Positions 34,512 through 43,790 of a stretch of DNA of 64,000 bases are shown here, piece by piece. Positions within the stretch are counted from its first letter, which is position 1. Each line of letters begins with the position of its first letter. The stretch comes from Sanguibacter suarezii NBRC 16159 (GTDB lineage Bacteria; Actinomycetota; Actinomycetes; Actinomycetales; Cellulomonadaceae), in contig NZ_BCRT01000013.1 in assembly GCF_001552735.1 (NCBI RefSeq), positions 62,001 to 126,000 on the forward strand, written 5' to 3'. Under the pieces are notes generated by a model. The model saw nothing but the letters and a program-made list of their open reading frames with translations. It had not been told where the DNA came from and ran no database searches. The position numbers and the translations under genes were made by a program.

Positions 34512-36071
34512 TCAGCGCTTGCGCTTCTCGCGCACGCGCACCGAGATGGAGATCGGCGAACCCTCGAAGCCGAAGGTCTCGCGCAGGCGCCTCTCGATGA
34601 AGCGGCGGTAGCCGGCCTCCAGGAAGCCCGTGGCGAAGATCACGAAGCGCGGCGGCCGGGTGGAGGCCTGCGTGGCGAAGAGGATGCGCGGCTGCTTGCC
34701 ACCACGCAGCGGGTGCGGGTGCTCGGCCACGAGCTCACCGAGGAAGGAGTTCAGGCGCCCGGTGGAGATGCGGGTGTCCCACGACTCCAGCGCCTTCTCC
34801 AGCGCCGGCACCAGCCGGTCGGTGTGCCAGCCGGTCGCCGCGGAGATGTTGACCCGCGGTGCCCACTGCACCTGGACGAGGTCACGCTCGATCTCGCGCT
34901 CGAGGAACGGACGACGGTCCTCGTCCATGAGGTCCCACTTGTTGTACGCGATGACCACGGACCGGCCGGAGTCGATCACCTGGGAGATCACTCGGGTGTC
35001 CTGCTCGGTGAGCTTCTCGGAAGCGTCGAGCAGCACGACGGCCACCTCGGCCTTCTCGATCGCGGACTGCGTGCGCAGCGAGGCGTAGAAGTCCGCACCG
35101 GAGGTCTGGTGCACACGGCGGCGGATACCGGCGGTGTCCACGAACATCCACTGCTTGCCGCGCAGGGTGACGAGCTCGTCGACCGGGTCACGCGTGGTGC
35201 CGGCGGTCGAGTCGACAACCACGCGCTCGGACCCGGCGACCTTGTTGAGGAGGGAAGACTTGCCCACGTTGGGGCGTCCCACCAGGGCCACGCGGCGCGG
35301 GCCCTGGACGATGGCCTTGCCGTGCACGGTCTCGGTCGGCAGCTTGCGCATCGCGGCGTCGAGCAGGTCACCGGTGCCGCGGCCGTGCAGGGCGGAGACC
35401 GGGTAGGGCTCGCCCAGGCCCAGGCTCCACAGCTCGGAGGCGTCGGCCTCGGCGCGCGGGCCGTCGACCTTGTTGGCGCACAGGATCACGGGCTTGCCAG
35501 ACTTGCGCAGCAGCTTGACGACCTGCTCGTCGGTCGCGGTGGGGCCCACGGTCGCGTCGACGACGAACATCACGGCGTCGGCCAGGGAGATGGCGACCTC
35601 GGCCTGCTCGGCGACGCGCGCCTCGATGCCGGCGACGTCGACCTCCCAGCCACCGGTGTCCACGAGCATGAAGCGGCGACCGGCCCACTCGGCCGGGTAG
35701 CTCACGCGGTCGCGGGTGACACCGGGCTTGTCCTCGACGACCGCCTCACGGCGGCCGATGATGCGGTTGACCAGCGTCGACTTGCCCACGTTGGGGCGGC
35801 CGACGACGGCCAGCACGGGCAGGGCGACGGGTGCGTGGTCCTCGTCGCCCTCTCCACCCTCGCTGTTGAGCAGGGCGAGGTCGTCCTCGGCCAGCTCGTA
35901 GTCCTCGAGCCCGGCGCGCAGGGCGCGCTCCCGGACCTCGTCGGAGGGCCCGTCGCTGCTGCCGGATGGCACCTGGGAGGCAGCTGCCTCGCTCGCGGCG
36001 CTAGGGGTCGTTGCAGGGGACGCCGCGGGTGCGGTCTGGTCCTCGGAAAGGTTCTGTTCAGGCGTGCTCAT
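34512..36071 (-). CDS. der: Ribosome biogenesis GTPase Der (EngA)
   Basis: A double GTPase needed for 50S ribosome assembly. Two G domains are visible, [16 protein letters not shown] and [16 protein letters not shown], each with DTGG/DTAG and NKxD motifs ([15 protein letters not shown]), followed by a C-terminal KH-like domain. I start at the ATG at 36071 (519 residues), because the longer in-frame extension has no support. The N-terminal 70 residues are an acidic, Ala/Ser-rich tail, as in other actinobacterial Der proteins. It follows plsC by about 45 bp. Confidence 0.95.
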   Translation of the reverse strand: MSTPEQNLSEDQTAPAASPATTPSAASEAAASQVPSGSSDGPSDEVRERALRAGLEDYELAEDDLALLNSEGGEGDEDHAPVALPVLAVVGRPNVGKSTLVNRIIGRREAVVEDKPGVTRDRVSYPAEWAGRRFMLVDTGGWEVDVAGIEARVAEQAEVAISLADAVMFVVDATVGPTATDEQVVKLLRKSGKPVILCANKVDGPRAEADASELWSLGLGEPYPVSALHGRGTGDLLDAAMRKLPTETVHGKAIVQGPRRVALVGRPNVGKSSLLNKVAGSERVVVDSTAGTTRDPVDELVTLRGKQWMFVDTAGIRRRVHQTSGADFYASLRTQSAIEKAEVAVVLLDASEKLTEQDTRVISQVIDSGRSVVIAYNKWDLMDEDRRPFLEREIERDLVQVQWAPRVNISAATGWHTDRLVPALEKALESWDTRISTGRLNSFLGELVAEHPHPLRGGKQPRILFATQASTRPPRFVIFATGFLEAGYRRFIERRLRETFGFEGSPISISVRVREKRKR

Positions 36072-36117
36072 ACACCCATTGTCCCAGCCGCAGAGGCCTT
36101 CGACGAACACACCGCTC

Positions 36118-36840
36118 TCAGGGGCGTCCCTCACGGTTGGGATCGTCGATCGGCAGCGTGATCCCGCTGCGCCCGACGGCGTCCGCCACGACCGCGACGA
36201 GAGCCTGGCGGACCTGCTCGTTGCCCTGCTCCAGAGCGGCCTTGCCGCTCGTCCCGGGGGCCCGGGAGATGATCACCGGCGGGCCGAACTGGACGACCAG
36301 ACGCCGCCGCAGCCCCGGGATCGCACTGACCTTCTCCCCCGTGCGCCGGGTGCCGAGCACCGCGACCGGCACCACCGGCGCGCCGCTGGCCAGCGCCAGC
36401 CACGCGACACCCGCGCGGGCACCGGCCAGGTCGCCGCGCCCCCGGTTGCCCTCGGGGAATATCCCGACGCCGCCGCTGCGGCGCAGCACCGCGACGGCGG
36501 CAGTCAGCGCCGCGCGCGGGTTCTCCTGGTCGACGGGGATCTGCCCGGCCGCGCGCAAGATCACACCGAGTGCGCCGTCGAACATGGAGGCCTTGACCAT
36601 CATGTGCACCGGGCGGGGCGCGACGCCCATGACCACGGGACCGTCCATGAGGCCCGTGTGGTTGGCCGCGAGCAGCACCGCCCCGGTGGCCGGCACGTGC
36701 TCGGCGCCGACCACGTCGGTGTTCCACACCACGCGGGCCAGGAACCGCCCCACCCACCGCGACCACACGGGCCCGCGCGGGCCCGGCACACGCGGGCCCG
36801 TCGAGGCAGCGGACGCGGCGGGCGCGGCGGTCGAGGTCAC
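36118..36840 (-). CDS. 1-acyl-glycerol-3-phosphate acyltransferase (PlsC family)
   Basis: Transfers a fatty acyl chain to lysophosphatidate or a related acceptor at the membrane. The HX4D catalytic motif is NHTGLMD, and FPEGNRG is the acceptor-binding motif. 240 residues, normal for the family. The GTG start overlaps the cmk stop as GTGA, so the two are coupled. The order cmk-plsC-der is common in actinobacteria. Confidence 0.9.
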   Translation of the reverse strand: MTSTAAPAASAASTGPRVPGPRGPVWSRWVGRFLARVVWNTDVVGAEHVPATGAVLLAANHTGLMDGPVVMGVAPRPVHMMVKASMFDGALGVILRAAGQIPVDQENPRAALTAAVAVLRRSGGVGIFPEGNRGRGDLAGARAGVAWLALASGAPVVPVAVLGTRRTGEKVSAIPGLRRRLVVQFGPPVIISRAPGTSGKAALEQGNEQVRQALVAVVADAVGRSGITLPIDDPNREGRP

Positions 36841-37592
36841 CGGCTGAGTCCGGCGGCCGTCCCGGTCACGGTGGCGATGACCTGGAGCACAGCGGCGATG
36901 GTCTGCTCGAAGTCCAGGTCGGAGGAGTCGACCGTGACCACACCGTCCGCAGCCACCTGGAACTGGGAGACGGTCGAGTCGTCGCGGTCGCGGCGCAGCA
37001 CCTGGTCACGGGTCGCCTCGACGGCGGCTGCGTCGTCGGCTCCGTGCACGTCGCGGGCGCGGCGCGCCAGGCGCGCCTCCTCGCTCGCGGTGAGCAGGAT
37101 GCGCGCGTCGGCGTCGGGAGCCACGACAGTGGTGATGTCCCGGCCCTCGGCGACCACCCCGGCGCCGCCGGAGAAGCCTGCGGTCCGCTCGGCGTCGATC
37201 ACGGCGCGCTGGCGGGCGCGCAGCTCGGCGCGGACGGCGAGGTTGGTGGCGACCGCGGAGACGGCCGTGGAGATGGCCGAGTCACGGATCGCCTCGGCGA
37301 TGTCCGTGCCGCCCACGTGCACGGTCGGGTCGAGCGGGTCGAGGCCCATCTCCAGCGGCATGGCGGCCACGAGGGCAGCCACGCCGTCGGCGTCGGTGAG
37401 GTCCACGCCCTGCTCGACGCACCACCACGTGGCGGCGCGGTACATCGCGCCGGTGTCGAGGTAGGCGAGGCCGAGCCGGTGGGCGACCTGACGGGAGACG
37501 CTGGACTTGCCCGACCCGGACGGACCGTCGATCGCGACGGTCAGCGGAGCGACCCGCGCCGCGCTCACTCCCGCGCTCACTGCCCCGGTCAC
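36837..37592 (-). CDS. cmk: Cytidylate kinase
   Basis: Phosphorylates CMP and dCMP. The P-loop IDGPSGSGKSS and the YLDTGAMYRA motif are present, along with EGRDITTVV. I start at the GTG at 37592, which overlaps the aroH stop as GTGA, giving 251 residues; the open frame further upstream is the antisense and out-of-frame part of aroH. The gene overlaps plsC by four bases. Confidence 0.93.
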   Translation of the reverse strand: MTGAVSAGVSAARVAPLTVAIDGPSGSGKSSVSRQVAHRLGLAYLDTGAMYRAATWWCVEQGVDLTDADGVAALVAAMPLEMGLDPLDPTVHVGGTDIAEAIRDSAISTAVSAVATNLAVRAELRARQRAVIDAERTAGFSGGAGVVAEGRDITTVVAPDADARILLTASEEARLARRARDVHGADDAAAVEATRDQVLRRDRDDSTVSQFQVAADGVVTVDSSDLDFEQTIAAVLQVIATVTGTAAGLSR

Positions 37593-37951
37593 TGCGCCAG
37601 GTCCTTGCGCAGCGTGGTGGCCCCGTGCAGGTACACGTGGCGGACCTCGCCGCGGGGCACCTCGAGGTTGGCGTGCGCCATGAGGCGTACGACCCGGGGC
37701 AGCGCCCCGGGCACGGCCACCTCGGTGGCGCACATGAGCGGGACGTCACCCAGGCCCATCTCCCGGGCCGCCGCGGCCGGGAAGTCGGAGACGAGATCCG
37801 GGGTGCAGGTGAAGATGATCGACACGAGCGCCTCGGTGGAGAGGTCGTTCGCGGCGAGCACCTCCTGCACCAGCTCGGTCGTACGCTCGAACAGGTGCTC
37901 ACGCTCATCGACGTCGAGCTGCGTTGCGCCGCGGATCGCGCGCACCGTCAT
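37589..37951 (-). CDS. aroH: Chorismate mutase, AroH class
   Basis: Converts chorismate to prephenate for Phe and Tyr synthesis. The 120-residue AroH-type protein begins MTVRAIRGATQLDVDE, and SIIFTCTPDLVSDFPAAAAR and VYLHGATTLRKDL match the trimeric AroH family. It lies between rluB and cmk in a close minus-strand run. Confidence 0.93.
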   Translation of the reverse strand: MTVRAIRGATQLDVDEREHLFERTTELVQEVLAANDLSTEALVSIIFTCTPDLVSDFPAAAAREMGLGDVPLMCATEVAVPGALPRVVRLMAHANLEVPRGEVRHVYLHGATTLRKDLAQ

Positions 37952-38027
37952 GGGTCACTCCTTGGGTCGTCCTGGTGAAGCTCGTCCTGGTGAAGCAGAG
38001 GGCGGGTCGCCCGTGGCCGGCGCCGGG

Positions 38028-38819
38028 TCAGAGGTCGACGGCCGCCATGAGCGTGCCGAGCTCGGTCTGGCCGAGGACGCGGACGCGTCCGGGGCGCAGG
38101 TCACCCAGGCGCACCGGACCGATCTTCGTGCGCACGAGCTGGTTGACCGGGTAGCCGGCCTCAGCGAACATGCGACGGATGATGCGGTTGCGTCCCTCGT
38201 GCAGCTCGACCTCGACGAGGCTCGCCTGCGGGGTGGAGTCGACGATGCGGAACTTGTCCACCTTGGCCACCCCGTCCTCGAGCTCGATGCCGTGGGTGAG
38301 CTTGGTGCCCAGCGTCGCCGGCACGCGACCCTCGACGTGCACGAGGTACGTCTTGGGGATCTCGTACTTGGGGTGCGCCAGCCGGTTGGCCAGCTCGCCG
38401 TCGTTGGTCAGCAGGATGAGGCCCTCGGAGTCGGCGTCGAGACGGCCGATGTGGAAGAGGCGCTCGGGGCGGTCAGCGACGAACTCGGCGAGGGTCGGGC
38501 GACCGTCCGGGTCGTGCATGGTCGAGACGACGCCCAGCGGCTTGTTGAGCGCCAGGGTCAGCAGGGACTGGTCGAGCTGGATCCGCAGACCGTCGACGTG
38601 GACGACGTTCTTGTCCGGGTCGATCCGCACGCCCAGCTCGGTCACCAGGACGCCGTCGACCTCGACGCGGCCGGCGGTGATGAGGTTCTCGCAGGCTCGT
38701 CGTGAGCCGAGTCCGGCGGTCGCCAAGACCTTCTGCAGCCGCACGCCGTCGGGCACGTGGACGTCGCGGGGCGCTTCCTGCGGGCGAGCCTTCTTGCGGC
38801 CGCCACGGGTGTTACTCAT
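38028..38819 (-). CDS. rluB: 23S rRNA pseudouridine synthase, RluB/RsuA family
   Basis: Modifies uridine in ribosomal RNA. An N-terminal S4 RNA-binding domain (RLQKVLATAGLGSRRACENL) is followed by the catalytic GRLDADSEGLILLTNDGEL loop containing the essential aspartate. The ATG at 38819 is preceded by GGAGG and overlaps the scpB stop by eight bases; 263 residues. The exact target base cannot be read from sequence. A lysine/arginine-rich N-terminal tail is present. Confidence 0.9.
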   Translation of the reverse strand: MSNTRGGRKKARPQEAPRDVHVPDGVRLQKVLATAGLGSRRACENLITAGRVEVDGVLVTELGVRIDPDKNVVHVDGLRIQLDQSLLTLALNKPLGVVSTMHDPDGRPTLAEFVADRPERLFHIGRLDADSEGLILLTNDGELANRLAHPKYEIPKTYLVHVEGRVPATLGTKLTHGIELEDGVAKVDKFRIVDSTPQASLVEVELHEGRNRIIRRMFAEAGYPVNQLVRTKIGPVRLGDLRPGRVRVLGQTELGTLMAAVDL

Positions 38820-39570
38820 GTACTTTTTCCTCCAGTTTGGTCGCATCGAGCTGTCCCGCCGGCTCGGCGGGTCCCGGCTCTGCCCATCGGCCGGTGAGGC
38901 CACGACGCTGGGCGTCGTCGGCCATGTCCTCGGCGTCGATCTCAGGCAGGTGCGGTGCTAGTGCGGGTAGCTCGTCGAGCGATGTGAAGCCCATGCGCTC
39001 CATGAAGTATCCCGTAGTTCCGTACAAGGTCGCCCCACTGGACGGTTCCGTGCCCACCTCGGCGACCAGCCCACGCATGGTCAGAGTGCGCACCACACCG
39101 TCCACACTGACCCCACGAACCGCGGAAACCTGCCCCCGCGTCACAGGTTGACGGTACGCAATCACGGCCAGAGTTTCCAGTGCCGCCTGGGACAGCCGGG
39201 CGGACTGCCCGTCCGTGACGAACTGCCCGACGACGTCCGCGAAGGCCGGCGCGGAGTAGAACCGCCAGCCGCCGCCCGCCTCGCGCAGCTCGAAGCCCGC
39301 CGGACGCGCGCCCTGGGAGTACTCGGTGGTCAGCCGCCACAGCAGGTCCTCGACCCGCTCGACGGGCAGCTGCAGGGCAACGGCGAGGCGGACGGCGGAG
39401 ACCGGGGCGTCAGCAACCATGAGGATCGCCTCGATCGCGGCGAGGGCTCCCCCGGGCAGGTCGTCGACGCTCGGGGTGGCGGGCGCGTCGGTGGTCGGGG
39501 CTGTGGTTGCCTCTGTGGTTGCCTCTGTGGCCGGCTCGGTCGGAGCCTCGGTCGTCAGCTGGTCAGTCAT
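38812..39570 (-). CDS. scpB: Segregation and condensation protein B
   Basis: Part of the Smc-ScpA-ScpB condensin that organises the chromosome. The paired winged-helix pattern is visible (AALETLAVIAYRQPVTRGQV, then RGVSVDGVVRTLTMRGLVAE). The N-terminal 45 residues are a Thr/Glu/Ala repeat tail (TEPATEATTEATTAPTT). 252 residues. It overlaps scpA by eight bases and rluB by eight bases, so the set is coupled. Confidence 0.93.
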   Translation of the reverse strand: MTDQLTTEAPTEPATEATTEATTAPTTDAPATPSVDDLPGGALAAIEAILMVADAPVSAVRLAVALQLPVERVEDLLWRLTTEYSQGARPAGFELREAGGGWRFYSAPAFADVVGQFVTDGQSARLSQAALETLAVIAYRQPVTRGQVSAVRGVSVDGVVRTLTMRGLVAEVGTEPSSGATLYGTTGYFMERMGFTSLDELPALAPHLPEIDAEDMADDAQRRGLTGRWAEPGPAEPAGQLDATKLEEKVHE

Positions 39571-40456
39571 CGCTCGCCTCCGAGGTCAGTGTCGTCAAGA
39601 TCACGTCGCCCTCCCCCGCGCCGGTCCACCGCACGGTGAGGTCACCGAGGGGCGCCATCTGGTCGAAGGCGAGCACGCCTTCCCGGAACAGCTCGAGCAG
39701 CGCGAGAAAGCGCGCGACGACGACGAGCCGGGACTCGGCGTCGGCCACCAGCACGCGGAAGGTCGCCGGGCCGTCGCGGCGCAGCCTGCGCACGATGAGG
39801 TCGGCCTGCTCGCGAACGCTCACGGCGGGGGCGTGCACATGGCTGGTGTCGACCTGGGGCGGCGCCGGGCGCGGGGCGAGGGCCTGGGCGGCCAGCGCGG
39901 CGAGGTCAGCCGGGGTGGTGGTCCACACGAGCTCGGGCAGCAGCTCGGCGAGGTGCGGCTCGAGGGGCACCGTGCGCGGCAGGCCGCGGCCCTGGTCGGC
40001 GAGCCGGTCGGCGAAGACCGCAGCGAGCTGCTTGTACGCCCGGTACTGCAGCAGCCGGACGAAGAGCAGGTCGCGCGCCTCGAGCAGGGCGAGGTCTTCG
40101 GGGTCCTCGACGTCGCCGGTGGGCAGCAGCCGCGCCGCCTTGAGGTCCAGCAGCGTCGCCGCCACCAGCAGGAACTCGCTCGTGGTCGACAGGTCGCGGT
40201 CCGCGGCCCGGATGTAGCCGATGAACTCGTCGGTGACCTGCGCCAGGGCGATCTGGGTGATGTCGAGCTTGTGCTTGGCGATGAGGGACAGCAGCAGGTC
40301 GAAGGGACCTTCGAAGTTGTCCAGGTGCACCCGGAAGCCGGCAGGCTCAGCGGCGTCGGCGGCGCCAGGGTTCGCGGCTCCCACTGAGGGCGCCGAGGTC
40401 GTCGCCACCTCGGGCGTCACCACCTCAGGCGAGGTCAGCTCAGGCAGCGTCGCCAC
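39563..40456 (-). CDS. scpA: Segregation and condensation protein A
   Basis: Kleisin subunit bridging the Smc heads. The hallmark FEGPFDLLLSLIAKHKLDIT lies near residue 50, followed by the helical region LDLKAARLLPT and a C-terminal winged helix. 297 residues. It overlaps parA by 17 bases and scpB by eight bases. Confidence 0.93.
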   Translation of the reverse strand: MATLPELTSPEVVTPEVATTSAPSVGAANPGAADAAEPAGFRVHLDNFEGPFDLLLSLIAKHKLDITQIALAQVTDEFIGYIRAADRDLSTTSEFLLVAATLLDLKAARLLPTGDVEDPEDLALLEARDLLFVRLLQYRAYKQLAAVFADRLADQGRGLPRTVPLEPHLAELLPELVWTTTPADLAALAAQALAPRPAPPQVDTSHVHAPAVSVREQADLIVRRLRRDGPATFRVLVADAESRLVVVARFLALLELFREGVLAFDQMAPLGDLTVRWTGAGEGDVILTTLTSEASDD

Positions 40457-41321
40457 GCGCCACGAGCTCGCGTGCCAGCTGGCGGTACGCCGTCGCCCCG
40501 GAGTGGGTGGGGGCGTAGGTGGTGATCGGCTCGGCGGCCACCGAGGCGTCCGGGAACTTCACCGTCCGTCCGATGACCGTCTGCATGAGGGTGTCACCGA
40601 AGGCCTCGTAGACGCGGGCGATGACCTCGCGGGAGTGCAGGGTGCGGGGGTCGAACATGGTGGCGATGATGCCGTCGACCTCGAGGCGCGGGTTGAGCCG
40701 GTCGCGGACCTTCTCGATGGTCTCCACGAGAAGCGCCACCCCGCGCAGGGCGAAGAACTCGCACTCCAGCGGGATGAGCACGCCGTGCGCGGCGGTCAGG
40801 GCGTTGACGGTGAGCAGCCCGAGGGAGGGCTGGCAGTCGACGAGGATGACGTCGTAGTCGTCCACGACCGGGCGCAGCACGCGCGCCAGGACGGACTCGC
40901 GGGCCACCTCACCGACGAGCTGGACCTCGGCTGCGGAGAGGTCGATGTTGGCCGGCAGCACGTGCAGCCCCGGGAACCGGGTGGGCACGATGATCTCGTG
41001 GATGTCAGCGGCGCGTTCCATGAGCAGGGAGTAGACCGTGCGGTCGAGCTCGTGGGTGTTGATGCCCAGGCCCACCGAGGCCGCGCCCTGCGGGTCGAAG
41101 TCGACGATGAGCACGCGGCGGCCGTACTCGGCCAGGCTCGCGCCCAGGTTGATGGTCGTCGTCGTCTTGCCGACGCCGCCCTTCTGGTTGCACATGGCGA
41201 TGATCCGGGCGGGGCCGTGCCCCTCCAGCAGATCGGGCACGTCGAAGGATGGCAACGGGCGCCCGACGGGGTCGAAGGACGGCGCGTTGATCTGTGCGGA
41301 GGTCGGGGCCTGGCTGCTCAC
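40440..41321 (-). CDS. ParA/Soj-family ATPase
   Basis: A 293-residue partitioning-type ATPase. The deviant Walker A KGGVGKTTTTINLGASLAEY is intact, with both lysines, and DFDPQGAASVGLG and DCQPSLGLLT follow. This second ParA encoded beside xerD and scpAB is a conserved actinobacterial arrangement and is distinct from the oriC-linked parAB pair. It probably helps chromosome organisation together with ScpAB. Confidence 0.9.
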   Translation of the reverse strand: MSSQAPTSAQINAPSFDPVGRPLPSFDVPDLLEGHGPARIIAMCNQKGGVGKTTTTINLGASLAEYGRRVLIVDFDPQGAASVGLGINTHELDRTVYSLLMERAADIHEIIVPTRFPGLHVLPANIDLSAAEVQLVGEVARESVLARVLRPVVDDYDVILVDCQPSLGLLTVNALTAAHGVLIPLECEFFALRGVALLVETIEKVRDRLNPRLEVDGIIATMFDPRTLHSREVIARVYEAFGDTLMQTVIGRTVKFPDASVAAEPITTYAPTHSGATAYRQLARELVARGDAA

Positions 41322-41440
41322 GCGCTCACGCTACCGCAGGGCTCCCGTCCGCACACGTCACCGCGCCGCGCAGGCGTGCAGCGCGTGGCGCACACCACTC
41401 ACCGCACGCGTCACAGGGGTCCTGGCGCTGGGCGTGCCCG

Positions 41441-42376
41441 TCACAGCGCGCGCGGGTGGGACTGCACGTACACCTCGCGCATGGCGTCAGCGGTGACCAT
41501 CGTGTAGATCTGCGTCGTGGTCACCGAGGCGTGCCCGAGCAGCTCCTGGACCACGCGGACATCGGCCCCGCCGGAGAGCAGGTGGGTGGCGAAGGAGTGG
41601 CGCAGGGTGTGCGGGGAGACGTGCGCGGACTCGGGCAGGCCGGCGAGCTCGGCGCTGGCGCGCAGGATCGCCCAGGCGCTCTGCCGGCTCAGCCGGGCGC
41701 CGCGGGTGTTGAGGAACACCGCTGGGGTCCCTCGACCGGCACCGGCGAGCTCGGGCCGGGCGCGCACCATGTAGGCGTCGAGAGCGACGACCGCGTAGGA
41801 GCCGACCGGCACCACCCGCTCCTTGCTGCCCTTGCCGAAGAGGCGCACGGCCGCCGTCCCGGGGGTGAGGTCGAGGTCGTCGACGTCGAGGTTGACGGCC
41901 TCGGAGATGCGCGCTCCGGTGGAGTAGAGCAGCTCGAGCAGGGCCCGGTCGCGCAGCGGGCCGGGGCCGTCACCGGTGCCCGCCGCCTCCAGCAGCCGCT
42001 CGACCTCGTGGGTGGAGATGGCCTTGGGCAGCCGCTTGCCCTGAGCGGGCGGGCGGATGCCGTGAGCCGGGTTGTGCGTGGCGTGACCCTCGTCGACCAG
42101 GAAGCCGTGCCAGCCGCGCAGCGCGGCGAGGCTGCGGGCGGCCGAGCCGGCCGCGAGCGGGGCGCCGCCGTCGGACCCGGTGCGCACCACGACCACGTAG
42201 TCCTCGACCACCTGGGTGGTCACCGCGTCCAGCGCGAGCTCGAGGCTGTCCAGGTACGCGATGTAGCGGCTGAGGTCCCGGCGGTAGGCGGCCACCGTGT
42301 TGGCCGAGCGGCCCCGCTCGATCGTCAGGTGGTCGAGGTACTCCTGCAGCGCGCGGGCTGTGGTCGGGGCGGGCAC
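41441..42376 (-). CDS. xerD: Site-specific tyrosine recombinase XerD
   Basis: Resolves chromosome dimers at dif with XerC. The N-terminal SAM-like domain contains [20 protein letters not shown]. The catalytic set is visible: R in [28 protein letters not shown], and the terminal [16 protein letters not shown] tyrosine. 311 residues, normal length. It lies in a housekeeping context with parA and scpAB, so it is not an island integrase. Confidence 0.93.
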   Translation of the reverse strand: MPAPTTARALQEYLDHLTIERGRSANTVAAYRRDLSRYIAYLDSLELALDAVTTQVVEDYVVVVRTGSDGGAPLAAGSAARSLAALRGWHGFLVDEGHATHNPAHGIRPPAQGKRLPKAISTHEVERLLEAAGTGDGPGPLRDRALLELLYSTGARISEAVNLDVDDLDLTPGTAAVRLFGKGSKERVVPVGSYAVVALDAYMVRARPELAGAGRGTPAVFLNTRGARLSRQSAWAILRASAELAGLPESAHVSPHTLRHSFATHLLSGGADVRVVQELLGHASVTTTQIYTMVTADAMREVYVQSHPRAL

Positions 42377-42398
42377 GGCGGGACGGGGCTCGGTCGCT

Positions 42399-43391
42399 CT
42401 ACAGCGGGAGGAAGACGTCGACGCCGACGGCGACGAACAGCAGGGTGAGGTACGTGATGGAGGCGTGGAACACCTTCATCGCTCCGAGCTTGCCGCGGCG
42501 CGGGTCGGCGGCGCGGCGGTACATGCCGATGCACTGCGCCAGGAACCAGGCACCGAGCCCGGCGGCGACCACGGCGTAGACCCAGGTCATGTCCTCGAGC
42601 GGGACGAGGGCCAGGGAGCAGATGATCATGGCCACCGTGTAGATGATCATCTCGCGGGCGACCTTGAGGTCGTCGGCGACGACGGGAAGCATCGGCACAC
42701 CGGCCTCGGCATAGTCGCGGCGGAACTTCATCGACAGCGGCCAGTAGTGCGGCGGCGTCCAGAAGAAGATGACGAGGAAGAGCGCCAGGGCGCCCCAGCT
42801 CAGGCCGCCGGTCACCGCGGACCAGCCGATGAAGACCGGCATGCACCCGGCGATGCCGCCCCAGACGATGTTCTGCGGCGTGCGTCGCTTGAGGATCATC
42901 GTGTAGCCGACGACGTAGATCGCGATCGCACCCGCGGTGAGCAGCGCCGAGGCGAGGTTGACGAAGACCGCGAACCAGGCCAGGGACACCGCCCCGAGGA
43001 CGAGGCCGAAGATCAGCGCGTTGCGCGGGGTGATCTCACCGGTGACCAGCGGGCGTCGCTTGGTCCGGTTCATGACCTCGTCGATGTCGCGGTCGATGTA
43101 GCAGTTGAGGACCCCGGACGCACCGGCCGCGCCGGCGCCGCCGATGAGCGTGGCGATCACCAGCCACAGCGACGGGAACCCGCCGGCGGCGAGCAGCATC
43201 GTGGGGACGGTCGTGACCAGCAACAGCTCGATGACCCGCGGCTTGGTCAGCGCGACGTACGCGCCGATCCGGCCGAGCACCACGGCGGACCGGGTGACGG
43301 GCTCGTCTGAGACTGGGGCCGACGACGCCGACGCACCACGGTCCAGGTGCGAGCTGGACGGGTGGGCCGAGGCTGGACTCGAGGTGTGCAC
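42399..43391 (-). CDS. ctaB: Protoheme IX farnesyltransferase (heme O synthase)
   Basis: A polytopic UbiA-type membrane enzyme that makes heme O for cytochrome oxidase. The prenyl-diphosphate site [20 protein letters not shown] is intact, and about nine hydrophobic helices follow, with the second Asp-rich loop around [11 protein letters not shown]. The start is uncertain: I use GTG at 43391 (about 331 residues). A TTG at 43463 is also open, but neither has a convincing ribosome site. Divergent from tkt, as in many actinobacteria. Confidence 0.9.
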   Translation of the reverse strand: MHTSSPASAHPSSSHLDRGASASSAPVSDEPVTRSAVVLGRIGAYVALTKPRVIELLLVTTVPTMLLAAGGFPSLWLVIATLIGGAGAAGASGVLNCYIDRDIDEVMNRTKRRPLVTGEITPRNALIFGLVLGAVSLAWFAVFVNLASALLTAGAIAIYVVGYTMILKRRTPQNIVWGGIAGCMPVFIGWSAVTGGLSWGALALFLVIFFWTPPHYWPLSMKFRRDYAEAGVPMLPVVADDLKVAREMIIYTVAMIICSLALVPLEDMTWVYAVVAAGLGAWFLAQCIGMYRRAADPRRGKLGAMKVFHASITYLTLLFVAVGVDVFLPL

Positions 43392-43790
43392 GCGGGGCTG
43401 GTTCCGTTCTGCGTCTGATGGAAGGTCATGTGCCCGAGACAGGCAGGGGGCAGGGGTGACCAACGTCCCCCCATGCTACGTCGACGGTGTGCCAACTCCA
43501 TGCTGTTCGTGGTCTCAGCCACTGTGAGATTGGTTGCCACCCTCTCCAGAACACGGGGAACACGGCCGAGAAGTCCTGTTGTGAGCGCTAACACTCCGAC
43601 GCGTCGACGCGATACGCTGGGGTCTGCGATCGATGTCGATCCGCACGCACCCGGCCGACCGTCTGACGGACGGCTCGGCCTCGCGCGAGCGGGCACACGT
43701 ATCGTGGTACGGAGCACAGCGGGACTGGGCGCCAGTCCCCCATCACGCCAGAAACGAGCGGGCACAGCGCCTGCGAAGAAAAGAGGTTCG
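43392..43790. other. Divergent promoter region between ctaB and tkt
   Basis: About 400 bp without a gene. It must contain the promoters of both divergent genes. A LacI-type palindrome is present (separate entry). I cannot identify -10/-35 elements with confidence. Confidence 0.5.
43580..43593. promoter_or_regulatory. LacI-family-like operator palindrome
   Basis: The sequence TGTGAGCGCTAACA is palindromic except at one symmetric pair and has the central AGCGCT typical of LacI/GalR-family operators in actinobacteria. It lies about 200 bp upstream of tkt. The regulator is not in this window. Confidence 0.4.

Noticed and set aside
37967-37998. Short tandem repeat (CGTCCTGGTGAAGCT twice) between rluB and aroH, considered as a CRISPR or att element
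   Set aside because: Only two copies, no spacer structure and no nearby mobile gene; probably a simple duplication.
41441-42376. XerD as the integrase of the tRNA-Pro island
   Set aside because: It lies outside the att repeats in a conserved xerD-parA-scpAB context and has the length and motifs of the housekeeping enzyme.
43428-43790. 121-codon N-terminal extension of transketolase
   Set aside because: The extension covers the divergent promoter region, and a GTG with AGAGG at 43791 gives the normal N-terminus.
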